64,000 bases of DNA from Pseudomonas sp. DTU12.3 (GCF_004124275.1 NZ_CP027218.1:2979501-3043500); one strand, 5' to 3'. Counted from the first letter of the stretch, positions 53,783-62,826 are shown. Notes: generated by a model from the letters alone, not told the origin. Made by a program: numbers and translations.

Positions 53783-54438
53783 TCTCGCGCGCATTGAAAC
53801 TGCTGGCCGGCGCGCTGGCCCTGACCGTACTCGGTGGCTGTGTCGCGCCGAAAACTGTCGATTATTCGGCGTACAAACAGGCGCGGCCGAAGACCATTCT
53901 GGTGCTGCCACCGCTGAACACTTCGCCGGATGTGAAGGCGTCGTACAGCCTGTTGTCGCAAGTGACGTTCCCGCTGGCCGAAGCCGGTTACTACGTGTTG
54001 CCGATTGCGCTGGTCGACGAGACCTTCCGCCAGAACGGCCTGACCACGCCGGATGACATTCATCAGGCACCGCCGAACAAACTGAAGGAAATCTTCGGTG
54101 CGGACGCGGCGCTGTACATCACCGTTTCTGAATACGGTACGCGTTACATGGTGATCAGCAGCGAAACCGCAGTGACCGCGACGGCGAAACTGGTTGACCT
54201 GAAAACCGGCACCACGCTGTGGACCGGCGCGGCGCGGGCGTCGAGCGAAGAGGGCGGCAATAACGGTGGTGGCGGTCTGGTTGGCATGCTGATCACGGCG
54301 GCAGTGAAGCAGATCATCAACAGTTCCACCGATGCCGGTTATCCGATTGCCGGTGTGGCGAGTAATCGCCTGCTCTCGGCCGGGCATCCGGCGGGCCTGC
54401 TGTACGGCCCGCGTTCGCCGAAATACGGCACTGACTGA
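53779..54438 (+). CDS. DUF799 (GNA1162-like) lipoprotein
   Basis: A 219-residue lipoprotein with lipobox LGGC (Cys21). The mature protein begins VAPKTVDYSAYKQARPKTIL, with a TolB N-terminal-like or surface-antigen fold (ILVLPPLNTSPDVKASYSLL, GYYVLPIALVDETFRQNG) as in Neisseria GNA1162. A Gly/Asn-rich loop (EEGGNNGGGG) precedes a hydrophobic segment (LVGMLITAAVKQII). It is the third gene of the lipoprotein set, coupled to the DUF4810 gene by a 4-bp overlap. Confidence 0.9.
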   Translation: MISRALKLLAGALALTVLGGCVAPKTVDYSAYKQARPKTILVLPPLNTSPDVKASYSLLSQVTFPLAEAGYYVLPIALVDETFRQNGLTTPDDIHQAPPNKLKEIFGADAALYITVSEYGTRYMVISSETAVTATAKLVDLKTGTTLWTGAARASSEEGGNNGGGGLVGMLITAAVKQIINSSTDAGYPIAGVASNRLLSAGHPAGLLYGPRSPKYGTD

Positions 54439-54440
54439 AA

Positions 54441-54527
54441 AATCAAAAGATCGCAGCCTAATGATCGTTCCCACGCTCTGCGTGGTAACGATCAAATGTA
54501 GGAGCTGCCGCAGGCTGCGATCTTTTG
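54441..54527. repeat. Palindrome with a second repeat nested inside
   Basis: The outer arms are the TGTAGGAGCTGCCGCAGGCT family, but the left arm is cut after GATCGCAGCCT. At the break lies a different hairpin, GATCGTTCCCACGCTCTGCG with complement CGTGGTAACGATC (54463-54493), another common Pseudomonas intergenic repeat. It lies between convergent genes. Confidence 0.82.
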
Positions 54528-54537
54528 CTGTTGCCGT

Positions 54538-55200
54538 TTATTTGGGGGCGGGCCAAAAGCGTTCGCCACCGCCCGGTGCGTCCGTCCACGCTTGCAACGA
54601 GCGGGTCGGCAAATCGAAGTAATCGCGGGTTCGCGCGTAACCATGGCCGCCCATGCGCCCGATCGCATCCAGCGCCAATTGATCGATGTACAGCGTCTTC
54701 GGATCGATCAACTCATCGCGCACATGCGCCATCAGCACCTCGCCAAAAATGATCTCGCGCGACTGACCGATGTTCAGCGCCATCATCCGTCGGCACTCCA
54801 GCGCCACCGGGGCTTCGCCGATGCGTGGGCATTTCACCGTGGTGCCGGCAATCGCCGTCAGCCCTGCTGCGGTCAGCTCATCGAAACCCGGCGCGAACGG
54901 CACGGCACACACATTCATCGCCTCCACCAGCGCATCGCTGACGATATTCACGGTGAACTCCTGATTGAGCTGGATATTGCGCGTGGTGTCTTTCGGGCTT
55001 TGGTCGCCGTAGTTCTCGACGCCCAGCGCCAGAATCGGTGGATCCGCCGACAGCGCATTGAAGAAACTGAACGGCGCGGCATTGACCCGGCCCTCGCCAT
55101 CGATGGTGGTCACCAGCGCAATCGGCCGGGGCACGACGCTGCCGATCAGGATCTTGTATTTTTCCCGTGGGCTGAGCTGGCTGAAATCGAAACTGTGCAT
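54538..55200 (-). CDS. Flavin reductase-like FMN-binding protein
   Basis: This 220-residue protein has the flavin reductase domain: GSVVPRPIALVTTIDGEGRVN and AAPFSFFNALSADPPILALG near the start, then TVNIVSDALVEAMNVCAVPF. It binds FMN and may reduce free flavin for a partner oxygenase or act as a flavoenzyme itself. It is the last gene of a minus-strand cluster behind two amidohydrolases, with an 11-bp gap, so it may help break down the same compound. It starts at ATG 55200; the stop lies next to a palindrome. Confidence 0.88.
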   Translation of the reverse strand: MHSFDFSQLSPREKYKILIGSVVPRPIALVTTIDGEGRVNAAPFSFFNALSADPPILALGVENYGDQSPKDTTRNIQLNQEFTVNIVSDALVEAMNVCAVPFAPGFDELTAAGLTAIAGTTVKCPRIGEAPVALECRRMMALNIGQSREIIFGEVLMAHVRDELIDPKTLYIDQLALDAIGRMGGHGYARTRDYFDLPTRSLQAWTDAPGGGERFWPAPK

Positions 55201-55211
55201 GGCAGAACTCT

Positions 55212-56699
55212 CTAGGAAAGTGGATCAATCGCGCTCAACGGCGCTTCGGCGCTGTAGTCGTCGGCGAACGGAATGGCCGGCTGGAACAGGCTTTTCCAGT
55301 CCGGTCGGGCAAAGGCTCGTTCGCTGTGGCTGCGCATCAGTTTTTCGTATTGGCGTTGTGCCTGGCGTTGCAGGGCGGGGTAGTCGACGCCACTGACCTG
55401 ACCGTCGTGCATCACGCAGCGACCGTCGATGTAACTGGCGATGCAATCGTCGCCGCGCCCGGCCAGCAGCAGGTTTTTCAAAGGATCGAACAGCGGCCCC
55501 AGATGCAGGCCGCGCAAGCTGAACACGGTGATGTCGGCTTTGGCGCCGGGGGCCAGGCGGCCGAGGTCATCACGCCCCAGCGCCCGCGCACCGCCGAGGG
55601 TGGCGGCGTTGTACAGATCGAGGCTGCTGGTCAGCGCAGATCCGCCCTCCATCAACCGCGCAATGTTCAAGCCGTGGCGCATGTTTTCCAGCAAGTCCGC
55701 CGGCCAGGTGTCGGTGCCCAAGGCAAAGTTGATGCCCTTGGCGCGGTAGCGACCAAATGAATTCAGCGCCTCGCCATCGCGGGCGAACACCAACGGGCAA
55801 TGCACCAGGCTCGCGCCGCCGTCGATCACCCGCTGCAAGTCATCATCGCCAGTGGTGTAGATGCCGTGCGGCAGCAAGCTGCGCGGGGTGAGCAAATCCA
55901 GTTGCTGCAACCAGCCCAGCGGCGAAGTCCCGCGCAACTGCTCGACCATCGCCACTTCGCTGAGTGCCTGGCAGCAATGCAGACGCATCGGCGCGTTCAG
56001 TTCGCGGCTCAGCGCCGAGGTGCGTTGCAGCAGCGCCGGGGTGCAGGTCTGGATGCGATCAGGCAACAGTGCGCCGCGAATCAAGCCGTGGTGTGCGCCG
56101 TCGAAATCCTTGAAAAAGCGTTCAGCCGCATCCAGTCCGGCCAGCCCGCGAGCCTCGTTCCAGTGATGGCCGAGGCTGCCGTCGGCGCGCCAGTAACTCA
56201 TGCCGCTCATGTAGCAGGGGCCGAGGTAGCTGCGTAAACCGAGCTCGGCGGCCACCTCGGCAACGGCGGCAAATTCGTCGTAGGTTTGCGCCCACTCGCG
56301 GTAATACATTGAGGTGATCGGCATTGCCGTGGTGATGCCGTTGCGGATCAACTGAGTGAAGGCGTAGCGGTATTTGAAGATTTCTTCTTCGGTGCTGTAA
56401 GTCTCGCGCGGGCCGGCCGCCAGGTACTCGGCAGACCACATGCGGCCCATGGCGCGTTCGTCGCCGTTATCCAGCGTCAGCACCGTGGAGTCGAGATCGC
56501 CGAGTGCATCGAGGTCGATGAAACCGGGACCGATCAACGCGTTGCCGTAGTCGATCCACTGATCCACCGGCCCGGTGTAACCGCGTCCGACGAACTCGAT
56601 GCGCGACCCGGCAAATACCACTTCGCCGTCGCGCCACAGCACATGTTGCGTGCCGTCGAAGCCGACTACGCAGCTGGCGCGCAGACCGATGCGTTTCAC
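55212..56699 (-). CDS. Amidohydrolase-superfamily protein with altered first metal motif
   Basis: A 495-residue protein of the TRZ/ATZ/guanine-deaminase-like amidohydrolase superfamily. Later ligands are present: MRLHCCQ, LLPHGIYT and the Asp in LGTDTWPADLLENMRHGL. The first motif, normally PGF(I/V)xxHxH, reads GPGFIDLDALGDLD (residues 57-70), so both early histidines are missing. It may bind one metal, use Asp, or have a changed reaction. The C-terminal part (KADITVFSLRGLHLGPLFDP) fits the family. It overlaps the upstream amidohydrolase gene by 4 bp. Confidence 0.82.
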   Translation of the reverse strand: MKRIGLRASCVVGFDGTQHVLWRDGEVVFAGSRIEFVGRGYTGPVDQWIDYGNALIGPGFIDLDALGDLDSTVLTLDNGDERAMGRMWSAEYLAAGPRETYSTEEEIFKYRYAFTQLIRNGITTAMPITSMYYREWAQTYDEFAAVAEVAAELGLRSYLGPCYMSGMSYWRADGSLGHHWNEARGLAGLDAAERFFKDFDGAHHGLIRGALLPDRIQTCTPALLQRTSALSRELNAPMRLHCCQALSEVAMVEQLRGTSPLGWLQQLDLLTPRSLLPHGIYTTGDDDLQRVIDGGASLVHCPLVFARDGEALNSFGRYRAKGINFALGTDTWPADLLENMRHGLNIARLMEGGSALTSSLDLYNAATLGGARALGRDDLGRLAPGAKADITVFSLRGLHLGPLFDPLKNLLLAGRGDDCIASYIDGRCVMHDGQVSGVDYPALQRQAQRQYEKLMRSHSERAFARPDWKSLFQPAIPFADDYSAEAPLSAIDPLS

Positions 56700-57892
56700 A
56701 GACGGCTGCTCAGCAAGCGGCCACCTTCGGCGATCAAAACACCTGCGCGATAGACCTGCCGCAATGGCCGCGCGACGACGGCTTCGCCAAGGGTTTCGAC
56801 CGGCATCAGCAAGAAGTCTGCACGCTGGCCGAGTGCGAATCCGTAATTCTCAATACCCAGCGCCCGCGCACCATTCACCGTGGCTGCGTCAAACGCCGCC
56901 GCGAGTTCATCGTCCTTGCCCAGATCAAAGCGGAACGCCAGCAGCATCGCCCGTTCAAGCATGTCGCCATTGCCCATCGGCGACCACGCGTCACGAATGC
57001 CGTCGGAACCCAGGCAGACATTCACGCCAGTTTCGCGCAATGCCAGAAACGGTGGCACCGCTGTGTCGGCCGGCGCTGAACTCATCAGCGAAATGCCCAA
57101 CGCCGCCAAACGTTCGGCGACCGGTTTGACCTGGCTCCACGGCAACATGCCGAGGCAGTAGGCGTGGCTGATCATTACCCGGTTTTGCAGGCTGAAACGC
57201 TCGGTGTAGTCGGCGATCAGCGCGATCTGCCACAGGCCCAGTTCACCTTTGTCGTGCAGATGAATATCAACGCCACGGCCGAATTCCGCCGCGAGTTTGA
57301 AGACGAAATCCAGCTGCGCGATCGGGTCGTTGTCGATGCCGCACGGGTCGAGCCCGCCGACGTTTTCCACGCCCAGCGTCATCGCCTCGCGCATCAATTC
57401 GGCGGTCCCGGGGCGGCTGATCAGGCCGGTTTGCGGGAAGACCACCAGTTGCAGGTCGATCAGGTCTTTGTAGCGTTCGCGCAGTAGTTGCATGGCTTCG
57501 ACGTGACGCAGACCGAATTCCGGGTCGATGTCGACGTGGCAACGCAGGGTCAGCGAGCCTCGGGCGATGCAGTTTTCCAGCAGGGCGCCGGCGCGTTCGG
57601 CGATGGGGGCGTTGACTTCACGGAGGATGCGCCGTTCGTTGCTGATGTAGTCCTTGAGCGTCGGCCCGGCGCTGTTGGGGCGCCAGGGTTGGCCGTAGAG
57701 GGTTTTGTCGAGGTGGACGTGGCTTTCGACCAAGGTTGCGGTAAGCAGTTGATGTTGGCCATCGATATCGCTGGCGGCCAGCGGCGTGTTGGTAGCGGGT
57801 CGGCGTTGAGTGAACCGACCGTTTTCGATCAGCAGATCTTCGGCGGCGGCGCCGTAGGGGCGCACGTTGCGGAGCCAGTGTGGCTGGGTCAT
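56696..57892 (-). CDS. Amidohydrolase, cytosine-deaminase-like
   Basis: A 398-residue amidohydrolase. The first metal motif ESHVHLDKTLYG (HxH) follows the beta-sandwich; further ligands are in GVDIHLHDKGE, RVMISHAYCLG and CLGSDGIRDAW. The arrangement is that of cytosine deaminase/isoguanine deaminase-like enzymes acting on a cyclic amine or amide. It overlaps the second amidohydrolase gene (ATGA). Upstream, about 200 bp with three REP units separates it from the ABC importer genes of the same strand. Confidence 0.87.
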   Translation of the reverse strand: MTQPHWLRNVRPYGAAAEDLLIENGRFTQRRPATNTPLAASDIDGQHQLLTATLVESHVHLDKTLYGQPWRPNSAGPTLKDYISNERRILREVNAPIAERAGALLENCIARGSLTLRCHVDIDPEFGLRHVEAMQLLRERYKDLIDLQLVVFPQTGLISRPGTAELMREAMTLGVENVGGLDPCGIDNDPIAQLDFVFKLAAEFGRGVDIHLHDKGELGLWQIALIADYTERFSLQNRVMISHAYCLGMLPWSQVKPVAERLAALGISLMSSAPADTAVPPFLALRETGVNVCLGSDGIRDAWSPMGNGDMLERAMLLAFRFDLGKDDELAAAFDAATVNGARALGIENYGFALGQRADFLLMPVETLGEAVVARPLRQVYRAGVLIAEGGRLLSSRL

Positions 57893-57927
57893 TTCTTTAC
57901 CTCAGGTTCAGGGTGTCCGGGCGGGTC

Positions 57928-58080
57928 CCTTCGCGAGCAAGCCCGCTCCCACAGGGAGACGCATTCCAAAATGTGGGAGCGGGCGCCTTCGCGAGCGGCC
58001 CGCTCCCACATGGGCTCAGTGTTGAACTCAAAATTGTTGGCAATCAAAATCCCCTGTGGGAGCGGGCTTGCTCGCGAAGG
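57928..58080. repeat. REP cluster (three or four units)
   Basis: REP units lie at 57928-57954 (TTCGCGAGCAAGCCCGCTCC), 57972-58010 (two arms facing each other, with GAGCGGGCGCC) and 58055-58080 (GGGAGCGGGCTTGCTCGCGA). It occupies most of the 206-bp gap between the amidohydrolase and binding-protein genes and probably separates mRNA levels. Confidence 0.85.
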
Positions 58081-58098
58081 CCGCGCCTCGGTCTCGGA

Positions 58099-59151
58099 TC
58101 AACCCTTGAGCTTCGACCAAATGCGATCCTGCAGCTCCCGCGCCTTGTTGCTGCACTCCTTCTCAGGCCGCAAACGCGAGGCGTATTCGTCGGGCATGTT
58201 GATTGCGTCCATCACTTTCCACTTCGGATCAAGCAACGAATCGCTCTGAATCCCGTTGGCGTAAGCAATCGCGTTGGACACCGCTGCGGCGTTCTCCGGC
58301 TTCATCATCCAGTCGATAAAAATCTTCGCGTTACCCGGGTGCGGCGCGCTTTTCGGCACGGCAAAGTTGTCCTGGAACATCGCCAGGCCTTCACGCGGAT
58401 AGACATACTTGATCGTGCTCTTCTGCAACGTCGCCCGCGCCGTCGAGCCGTTCCAGTTCTGCATCATGATCACCTCGCCCGAGGCCATGCGGTCGACGGT
58501 GTTGTCGGAGCTGTACATCTTCAAAAACGGCTTCTGCTTTTGCAGCAACTCCAGAATGCGCTTGGCGTCCTGCGGGTTTTCGCTGCATTCGTCGACGTTC
58601 AGGTAATGGCTGGCGGCGTTGATCACGCTGCTCGACGTATCCAGCGCGGCGAGCTGGCCTTGCAGCTCCTTGCGCGGTTCGAAGAACTCCTTCCACGAGT
58701 CATCCAGTTTGCCGCCCGGCACCCGCGCGCTGTCGTAGGAAAACCCGGTGGTGCCCCACAGATACGGCGCCGAAAACTTACGCCCAGGGTCGAAGCTCGG
58801 ATCACGGAACGGTCCCTTCACGTACTGGAAATTGCTCAGGGTCGGCGTGTCGATTTCCATCAGCAAGTCCTGCTTGATCAGCGTCTGCATGATCGATTGC
58901 GACGGCACGATCACGTCATACGCGGCGCCGCCGGCCTGCAATTTGGCGAGCAGGGTTTCGTTGCTGTCGTAGCCGTCCATGGTCACCTTGATCCCGGTTT
59001 CCTTCTCGAACTTGGCCAGCAGATCGACCGGGTAGTAGTCGGTCCAGTTGTAGAAAAACAGCTCTTTCTGCTCGGCGGCGTAAGCGCCGAACGCGGTGAA
59101 ACAACTCAGGGCCAGACCGGATACTGCCAAACGCATGCTTTTGACTTTCAT
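58099..59151 (-). CDS. Polyamine-type ABC importer substrate-binding protein (PotD/PotF family)
   Basis: A 350-residue exported protein with signal MRLAVSGLALSCFTAFGAYA. The PotD/PotF signature is clear: LFFYNWTDYYPVDLLAKFEK, ETGIKVTMDGYDSNETLLAK, YDVIVPSQSIMQTLIKQDLL and YLWGTTGFSYD. It would bind putrescine, spermidine or a related amine in the periplasm. It is the fourth gene of the importer unit (ATPase, permease, permease, binding protein). The neighbouring deaminase-like hydrolases suggest the actual ligand is a nitrogen compound other than a simple polyamine. Confidence 0.92.
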   Translation of the reverse strand: MKVKSMRLAVSGLALSCFTAFGAYAAEQKELFFYNWTDYYPVDLLAKFEKETGIKVTMDGYDSNETLLAKLQAGGAAYDVIVPSQSIMQTLIKQDLLMEIDTPTLSNFQYVKGPFRDPSFDPGRKFSAPYLWGTTGFSYDSARVPGGKLDDSWKEFFEPRKELQGQLAALDTSSSVINAASHYLNVDECSENPQDAKRILELLQKQKPFLKMYSSDNTVDRMASGEVIMMQNWNGSTARATLQKSTIKYVYPREGLAMFQDNFAVPKSAPHPGNAKIFIDWMMKPENAAAVSNAIAYANGIQSDSLLDPKWKVMDAINMPDEYASRLRPEKECSNKARELQDRIWSKLKG

Positions 59152-59166
59152 GAGAGCGCTCCAGAT

Positions 59167-59955
59167 TTATGGTTGTTTACCGCGTTGGCCCAGCCAGAAG
59201 GCCAGCACCACCAGGACAATCGAAATCACCAGCATCAGCGTCGAGATCGCGTTGATCTCCGGGGTCACGCCAGCCTTGATCGCCGAGAAGATGTACACCG
59301 GCAACGTCGTCGAACCGGGGCCGGCGACGAAGAAGGTCATGATGAAATCGTCGAGACTGACCACGAACGCCAGCACTGCACCGGACAGCACCGCCGGCCA
59401 CAACAGCGGCAAGGTCACGCGGCGGAATATCTGCCATGGATTGGCGTACAGATCGTTCGCCGCTTCCAGCAGGCTCTTGTCGAGATCGTTGAGGCGCGCA
59501 CGAATCGGCAGGTAAGCGAAAGGAATGCAGAAGCCGATGTGCGCGACGATCACCGTGAGCAAGCCGAGCTTGATGCCCAGCGCCATGAACAGCAGCAAGG
59601 TCGCCACAGCGGTGACGATCTCCGGCAGGATCAGCGGCAGGTTGATCCCGCCCTCGACCATTTTCTGCCCGTAGAACGGCCGGTAAGTGGCCAGCGCCGC
59701 GAGCAGTGCAATCGCTGTGGCGCAGACCGTGGCGAGGGTCGCGACGATGATCGAATTCAGCGCCGCCGTCTGGATCGACGGATTGGCCAGAATCCGCCCG
59801 TACCAGGCAAACGAGAACTCGGTCCACACCGTCGCCGAACGGTTGGCGTTGAAGCTGTAGGCGATTAACACGAAAATCGGCAGGTACAGATAAGCGAGGA
59901 TCAGCAGGCTGATTTCGCGGGTTGCCGGGAGTTTTTTCAGGTGCAGGGAAATCAT
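59167..59955 (-). CDS. ABC importer permease, PotI-like
   Basis: A 262-residue inner-membrane protein with six membrane spans. The EAA loop LLEAANDLYANPWQIFRRVT and LPLLWPAVLSGAVLAFVVSL, then DDFIMTFFVAGPGSTTLPVY, are typical of PotI/PotC. It pairs with the PotH-like permease encoded just upstream; the two overlap by 4 bp (ATGA). The binding protein gene follows after 15 bp. Confidence 0.93.
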   Translation of the reverse strand: MISLHLKKLPATREISLLILAYLYLPIFVLIAYSFNANRSATVWTEFSFAWYGRILANPSIQTAALNSIIVATLATVCATAIALLAALATYRPFYGQKMVEGGINLPLILPEIVTAVATLLLFMALGIKLGLLTVIVAHIGFCIPFAYLPIRARLNDLDKSLLEAANDLYANPWQIFRRVTLPLLWPAVLSGAVLAFVVSLDDFIMTFFVAGPGSTTLPVYIFSAIKAGVTPEINAISTLMLVISIVLVVLAFWLGQRGKQP

Positions 59956-60869
59956 GCTTTCGCCCCCCGATGAATAGTCTTCGCCGCACGGCGGCTGTAC
60001 AGCGCGTAAAGCACCAGCGACACCAGCAGAATCGCCAGCAACAGGAACGACAGCGAACTGCCCAGCGGCCAGTTACGCGCCGTGCCGAACTGTTGCTGAA
60101 TCAGGTTGCCGATCATCAGCGTCTTGCCGCCGCCGAGAATCGCCGGGGTAATGAAGGCGCCGAGGCTCGGCACAAACACCAGCAACGCGCCAGCAATTAC
60201 GCCGGGCATCGACAGCGGCAGGATGATCCGCCGCAACGCGTGCCAGCGATTGGCGCCGAGGTCGTAAGCGGCTTCGACCAGACGCCAGTCGAGTTTCTCC
60301 AGCGTCGAATAGATCGGCAGAATCATGAACGGCAGGAAGCTGTAGACCAGACCGACACTTACCGCAAAATCGTTGTAGAGCAGGGTGATGCCGCCGGCAC
60401 TCGGGAACAGTGCGTTGAGGCTTTGCGCGACCCAGCCGTGTTCGCGCAGGATGATCAGCCACGCGTAGTTGCGGATCAGCAGGTTGGTCCAGAACGGAAT
60501 GGTGATGAGCAAGACCATCAGGTTGCGCCGGCGCGGGGTCAGGCTCGACATCCACAACGCCACCGGAAAACCGAGCAGAAAGCACAGCACGGTGGTGCCG
60601 CCGGCCTGTAGCACCGAGCGCAACAGCGCCTGGGCGTAGACCCAATTCAGCTCCAGTTCGCCATCGAAACCTTCCTGGAAAAACAGCTGCACGTAACTCT
60701 GCAATTGCCATTGCGCTTGCCAGTCGACGCCGCCATAGGTGTTGCGCGGCAGCAAGCTGATGTAGCCCATGATCCCCAACGGAATGGCGATCAGGGCGAG
60801 CAGGGTCAACACCACCGGGCTGAGCAACAGCGCGCGGTTGAGAGCGGGGGAAGTGCTGCTGACGCTCAT
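59952..60869 (-). CDS. ABC importer permease, PotH-like
   Basis: A 305-residue inner-membrane protein of the PotB/PotH family. A long periplasmic loop follows the first span (LLPRNTYGGVDWQAQWQLQS). The EAA loop reads LVEAAYDLGANRWHALRRII followed by LPLSMPGVIAGALLVFVPSL. It also has GAFITPAILGGGKTLMIGNL, a PotB/H hallmark. The start follows the ATPase stop by one base. It overlaps the PotI-like gene. Confidence 0.93.
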   Translation of the reverse strand: MSVSSTSPALNRALLLSPVVLTLLALIAIPLGIMGYISLLPRNTYGGVDWQAQWQLQSYVQLFFQEGFDGELELNWVYAQALLRSVLQAGGTTVLCFLLGFPVALWMSSLTPRRRNLMVLLITIPFWTNLLIRNYAWLIILREHGWVAQSLNALFPSAGGITLLYNDFAVSVGLVYSFLPFMILPIYSTLEKLDWRLVEAAYDLGANRWHALRRIILPLSMPGVIAGALLVFVPSLGAFITPAILGGGKTLMIGNLIQQQFGTARNWPLGSSLSFLLLAILLVSLVLYALYSRRAAKTIHRGAKA

Positions 60870-60870
60870 C

Positions 60871-61956
60871 TCAGGCCTCCATCAACAGGCAGGCGTGCGG
60901 TGGCAGGTGCACGGCGACGCGTTCACCGACGGCGCGACCACGGTTCAGGCCTTCGTTGTTTTCGCGCAGCATGACCTTGATGTCGTTGTTCAACCGGCAC
61001 TGGTACAGCGTCGCGGTGCCGACGTAGAGCACCGCTTCGATGACCCCGCGCAGATGATGCGGCTGGCTGGCGTCGACCAGTTGCGAACGTTCCGGGCGAA
61101 ACGCCAGTTGCACGCTGCTGCCGGTAAAGCTCTGTTGCTGACACGGGATTTCGATCGGCATGCCGTTTGGCACGAAGAGTTTTTCGTTGTGTTCGCCGTG
61201 CTTGAGCTGGCCGGGGAGGAAGTTGATGTCGCCGATGAACTGCGCGACAAAGCGGTGTTTCGGCTGTTCATAGATGTCGGTCGGCGTACCGATCTGCAGG
61301 ATTTTGCCGGCCGACATCACGGCGATGCGGTCGGACAGGGTCAGCGCTTCTTCCTGATCATGGGTGACGAAGATAAACGTGATTCCGGCTTCTTTCTGCA
61401 CACGCTTGAGTTCGACCTGCATTTCCTTGCGCAGCTTCAAGTCGAGTGCTGACAGCGGTTCGTCGAGCAACAGCACTTTCGGTTTCGGCGCCAAGGCCCG
61501 AGCCAGAGCTACGCGCTGTTGTTGGCCACCCGATAGTTCGGCCGGTTTGCGCGCGGCCAGGTGCTCCATTTGCACCAGCGCGAGCATCTCGATGACGCGC
61601 TCGGGGATCAACTTGCGATCAAGACCCTGCATCTCGAGCCCGAAGGCGATATTCTGCGCAACACTCATGTGCGGAAACAGCGCGTAACTCTGGAACACCG
61701 TGTTGACCCGACGCTTGAACGGCGGCAGATCGTTGACTGGTTCGCCGGCCAGGCGAATCTCGCCTTCACTGACGTGTTCGAAGCCGGCGATGGTCCGCAG
61801 CAAGGTGGTTTTGCCGCAGCCCGAGGGGCCGAGCAGGGTGAAGAATTCATTGTCGGCGATGTTCACCGAAACATTGTCGAGGGCCGGCGCAAGGCCAGGA
61901 TCGTCGGAGTAGCGTTTTGAGACGTTGCGCACTTCAATTGCTATTGGTTGACCCAT
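60871..61956 (-). CDS. Polyamine-type ABC importer ATPase (PotA/PotG family)
   Basis: A 361-residue ATPase: Walker A LGPSGCGKTTLLRTIAGF, Q-loop FQSYALFPHMSVAQNIAFG, signature LSGGQQQRVALARAL, Walker B VLLLDEPLSALD, switch FVTHDQEEALTLSDR. A C-terminal OB-type regulatory (TOBE) domain follows, with the LAFRPERSQLVD motif. It is first in the importer operon. A palindromic site at 61977-61988 lies between it and the divergent GntR/FCD gene. Confidence 0.94.
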   Translation of the reverse strand: MGQPIAIEVRNVSKRYSDDPGLAPALDNVSVNIADNEFFTLLGPSGCGKTTLLRTIAGFEHVSEGEIRLAGEPVNDLPPFKRRVNTVFQSYALFPHMSVAQNIAFGLEMQGLDRKLIPERVIEMLALVQMEHLAARKPAELSGGQQQRVALARALAPKPKVLLLDEPLSALDLKLRKEMQVELKRVQKEAGITFIFVTHDQEEALTLSDRIAVMSAGKILQIGTPTDIYEQPKHRFVAQFIGDINFLPGQLKHGEHNEKLFVPNGMPIEIPCQQQSFTGSSVQLAFRPERSQLVDASQPHHLRGVIEAVLYVGTATLYQCRLNNDIKVMLRENNEGLNRGRAVGERVAVHLPPHACLLMEA

Positions 61957-61976
61957 AATGGTGCAATCCTCTATTT

Positions 61977-61988
61977 ATTGTATGCAAT
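61977..61988. promoter_or_regulatory. Candidate operator of the GntR/FCD regulator
   Basis: ATTG-TATG-CAAT is a 12-bp inverted repeat, 21 bp before the ATPase start, in the 140-bp divergent region. FCD-type GntR repressors often bind ATTGTATACAAT-like sites. A second partial copy (ATGCAATTT) follows at 61994-62002. Confidence 0.6.
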
Positions 61989-62096
61989 ATCTGAATGCAA
62001 TTTAGAAATACCCGGATTAATCTGCGTGTGCAACCCCCTTTTTCCATGGCCGTGCATCGCCAGGGGCAGGTTGCCTGACGCCAAAGGAGTGTTCGA

Positions 62097-62786
62097 ATGA
62101 CCGAGAAGAAACTGGAAACCACGGTCGACCGCGTCTACCAAGGGGTTTACGAGGCGATCAGCAAGCGTTCGTTGCGCCCGGGAATGAAACTGGGCGAGGC
62201 CTCGTTGGCCGAATTATTTAATGTCAGCCGCACGTCGGTGCGTGCTGCATTGAAGCAATTGGAGGCCGATGGCCTGGTCACCACCGAGCCCAATAAAGGT
62301 GCATCGGTGTCGTTGCCGAGCAACGAAGAGATTCGTTCGCTGTTCGAAACCCGCCGGCTGATCGAGATCGGCATCGTCACCGAACTGTGTCGCCGCAAGG
62401 ACACCGCCGCGATGCAGGATCTGCGTGAACACCTGCTGCTCGAAGACGAAGCGCACGCTGCGGGTGACCATGAGCGACTGATCCATCTGCTCGGCGAGTT
62501 CCACATCAAACTGGCGCGCAGCCTGAACAATCCGGTGTTGCTCGACTGGTTCCAGAAACTGATTTCGCGCGCCTCGCTGTATGCCGCCGCGCTGGATGAC
62601 GACAGCCACGAAGCCTGCCGCGACGATGAACATTTACGCCTGATCGAGTACATCGAGGCCGGCAATCAGAGCGCTGCCATCGAACTGACCTGCATGCACC
62701 TGAACGGTATCGAGAAGGCCATTCTCGACGTCGCCGCGAAGATGAAAACTGGCTACCATCCGCTCAAGCACCTGATCGGGGTCTAG
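62097..62786 (+). CDS. GntR-family regulator with FCD ligand domain
   Basis: A 229-residue protein with an N-terminal winged helix (VYQGVYEAISKRSLRPGMKL, GEASLAELFNVSRTSVRAAL) and a helical FCD domain from about 80, with likely metal-binding residues (FETRRLIEIGIV, HIKLARSLNNPVLLDWFQ, HEACRDDEHLRLIEYIEAG). Divergent from the importer/amidohydrolase cluster, which it most likely represses until a ligand appears. Starts at ATG 62097. Confidence 0.93.
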   Translation: MTEKKLETTVDRVYQGVYEAISKRSLRPGMKLGEASLAELFNVSRTSVRAALKQLEADGLVTTEPNKGASVSLPSNEEIRSLFETRRLIEIGIVTELCRRKDTAAMQDLREHLLLEDEAHAAGDHERLIHLLGEFHIKLARSLNNPVLLDWFQKLISRASLYAAALDDDSHEACRDDEHLRLIEYIEAGNQSAAIELTCMHLNGIEKAILDVAAKMKTGYHPLKHLIGV

Positions 62787-62826
62787 TCCCCGGACGGGGA
62801 TGAAATCGGCTATACCTCATATGAAA

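Noticed and set aside
57880..59868. Plus-strand open frame of 662 codons across the REP cluster
   Set aside because: It is antisense to the binding-protein and permease genes and passes through REP units; its composition is Arg/His-rich without domains.
62780..62802. Terminator after the GntR/FCD gene
   Set aside because: TCCCC and GGGGA can pair, but the stem is short and no T-run follows.
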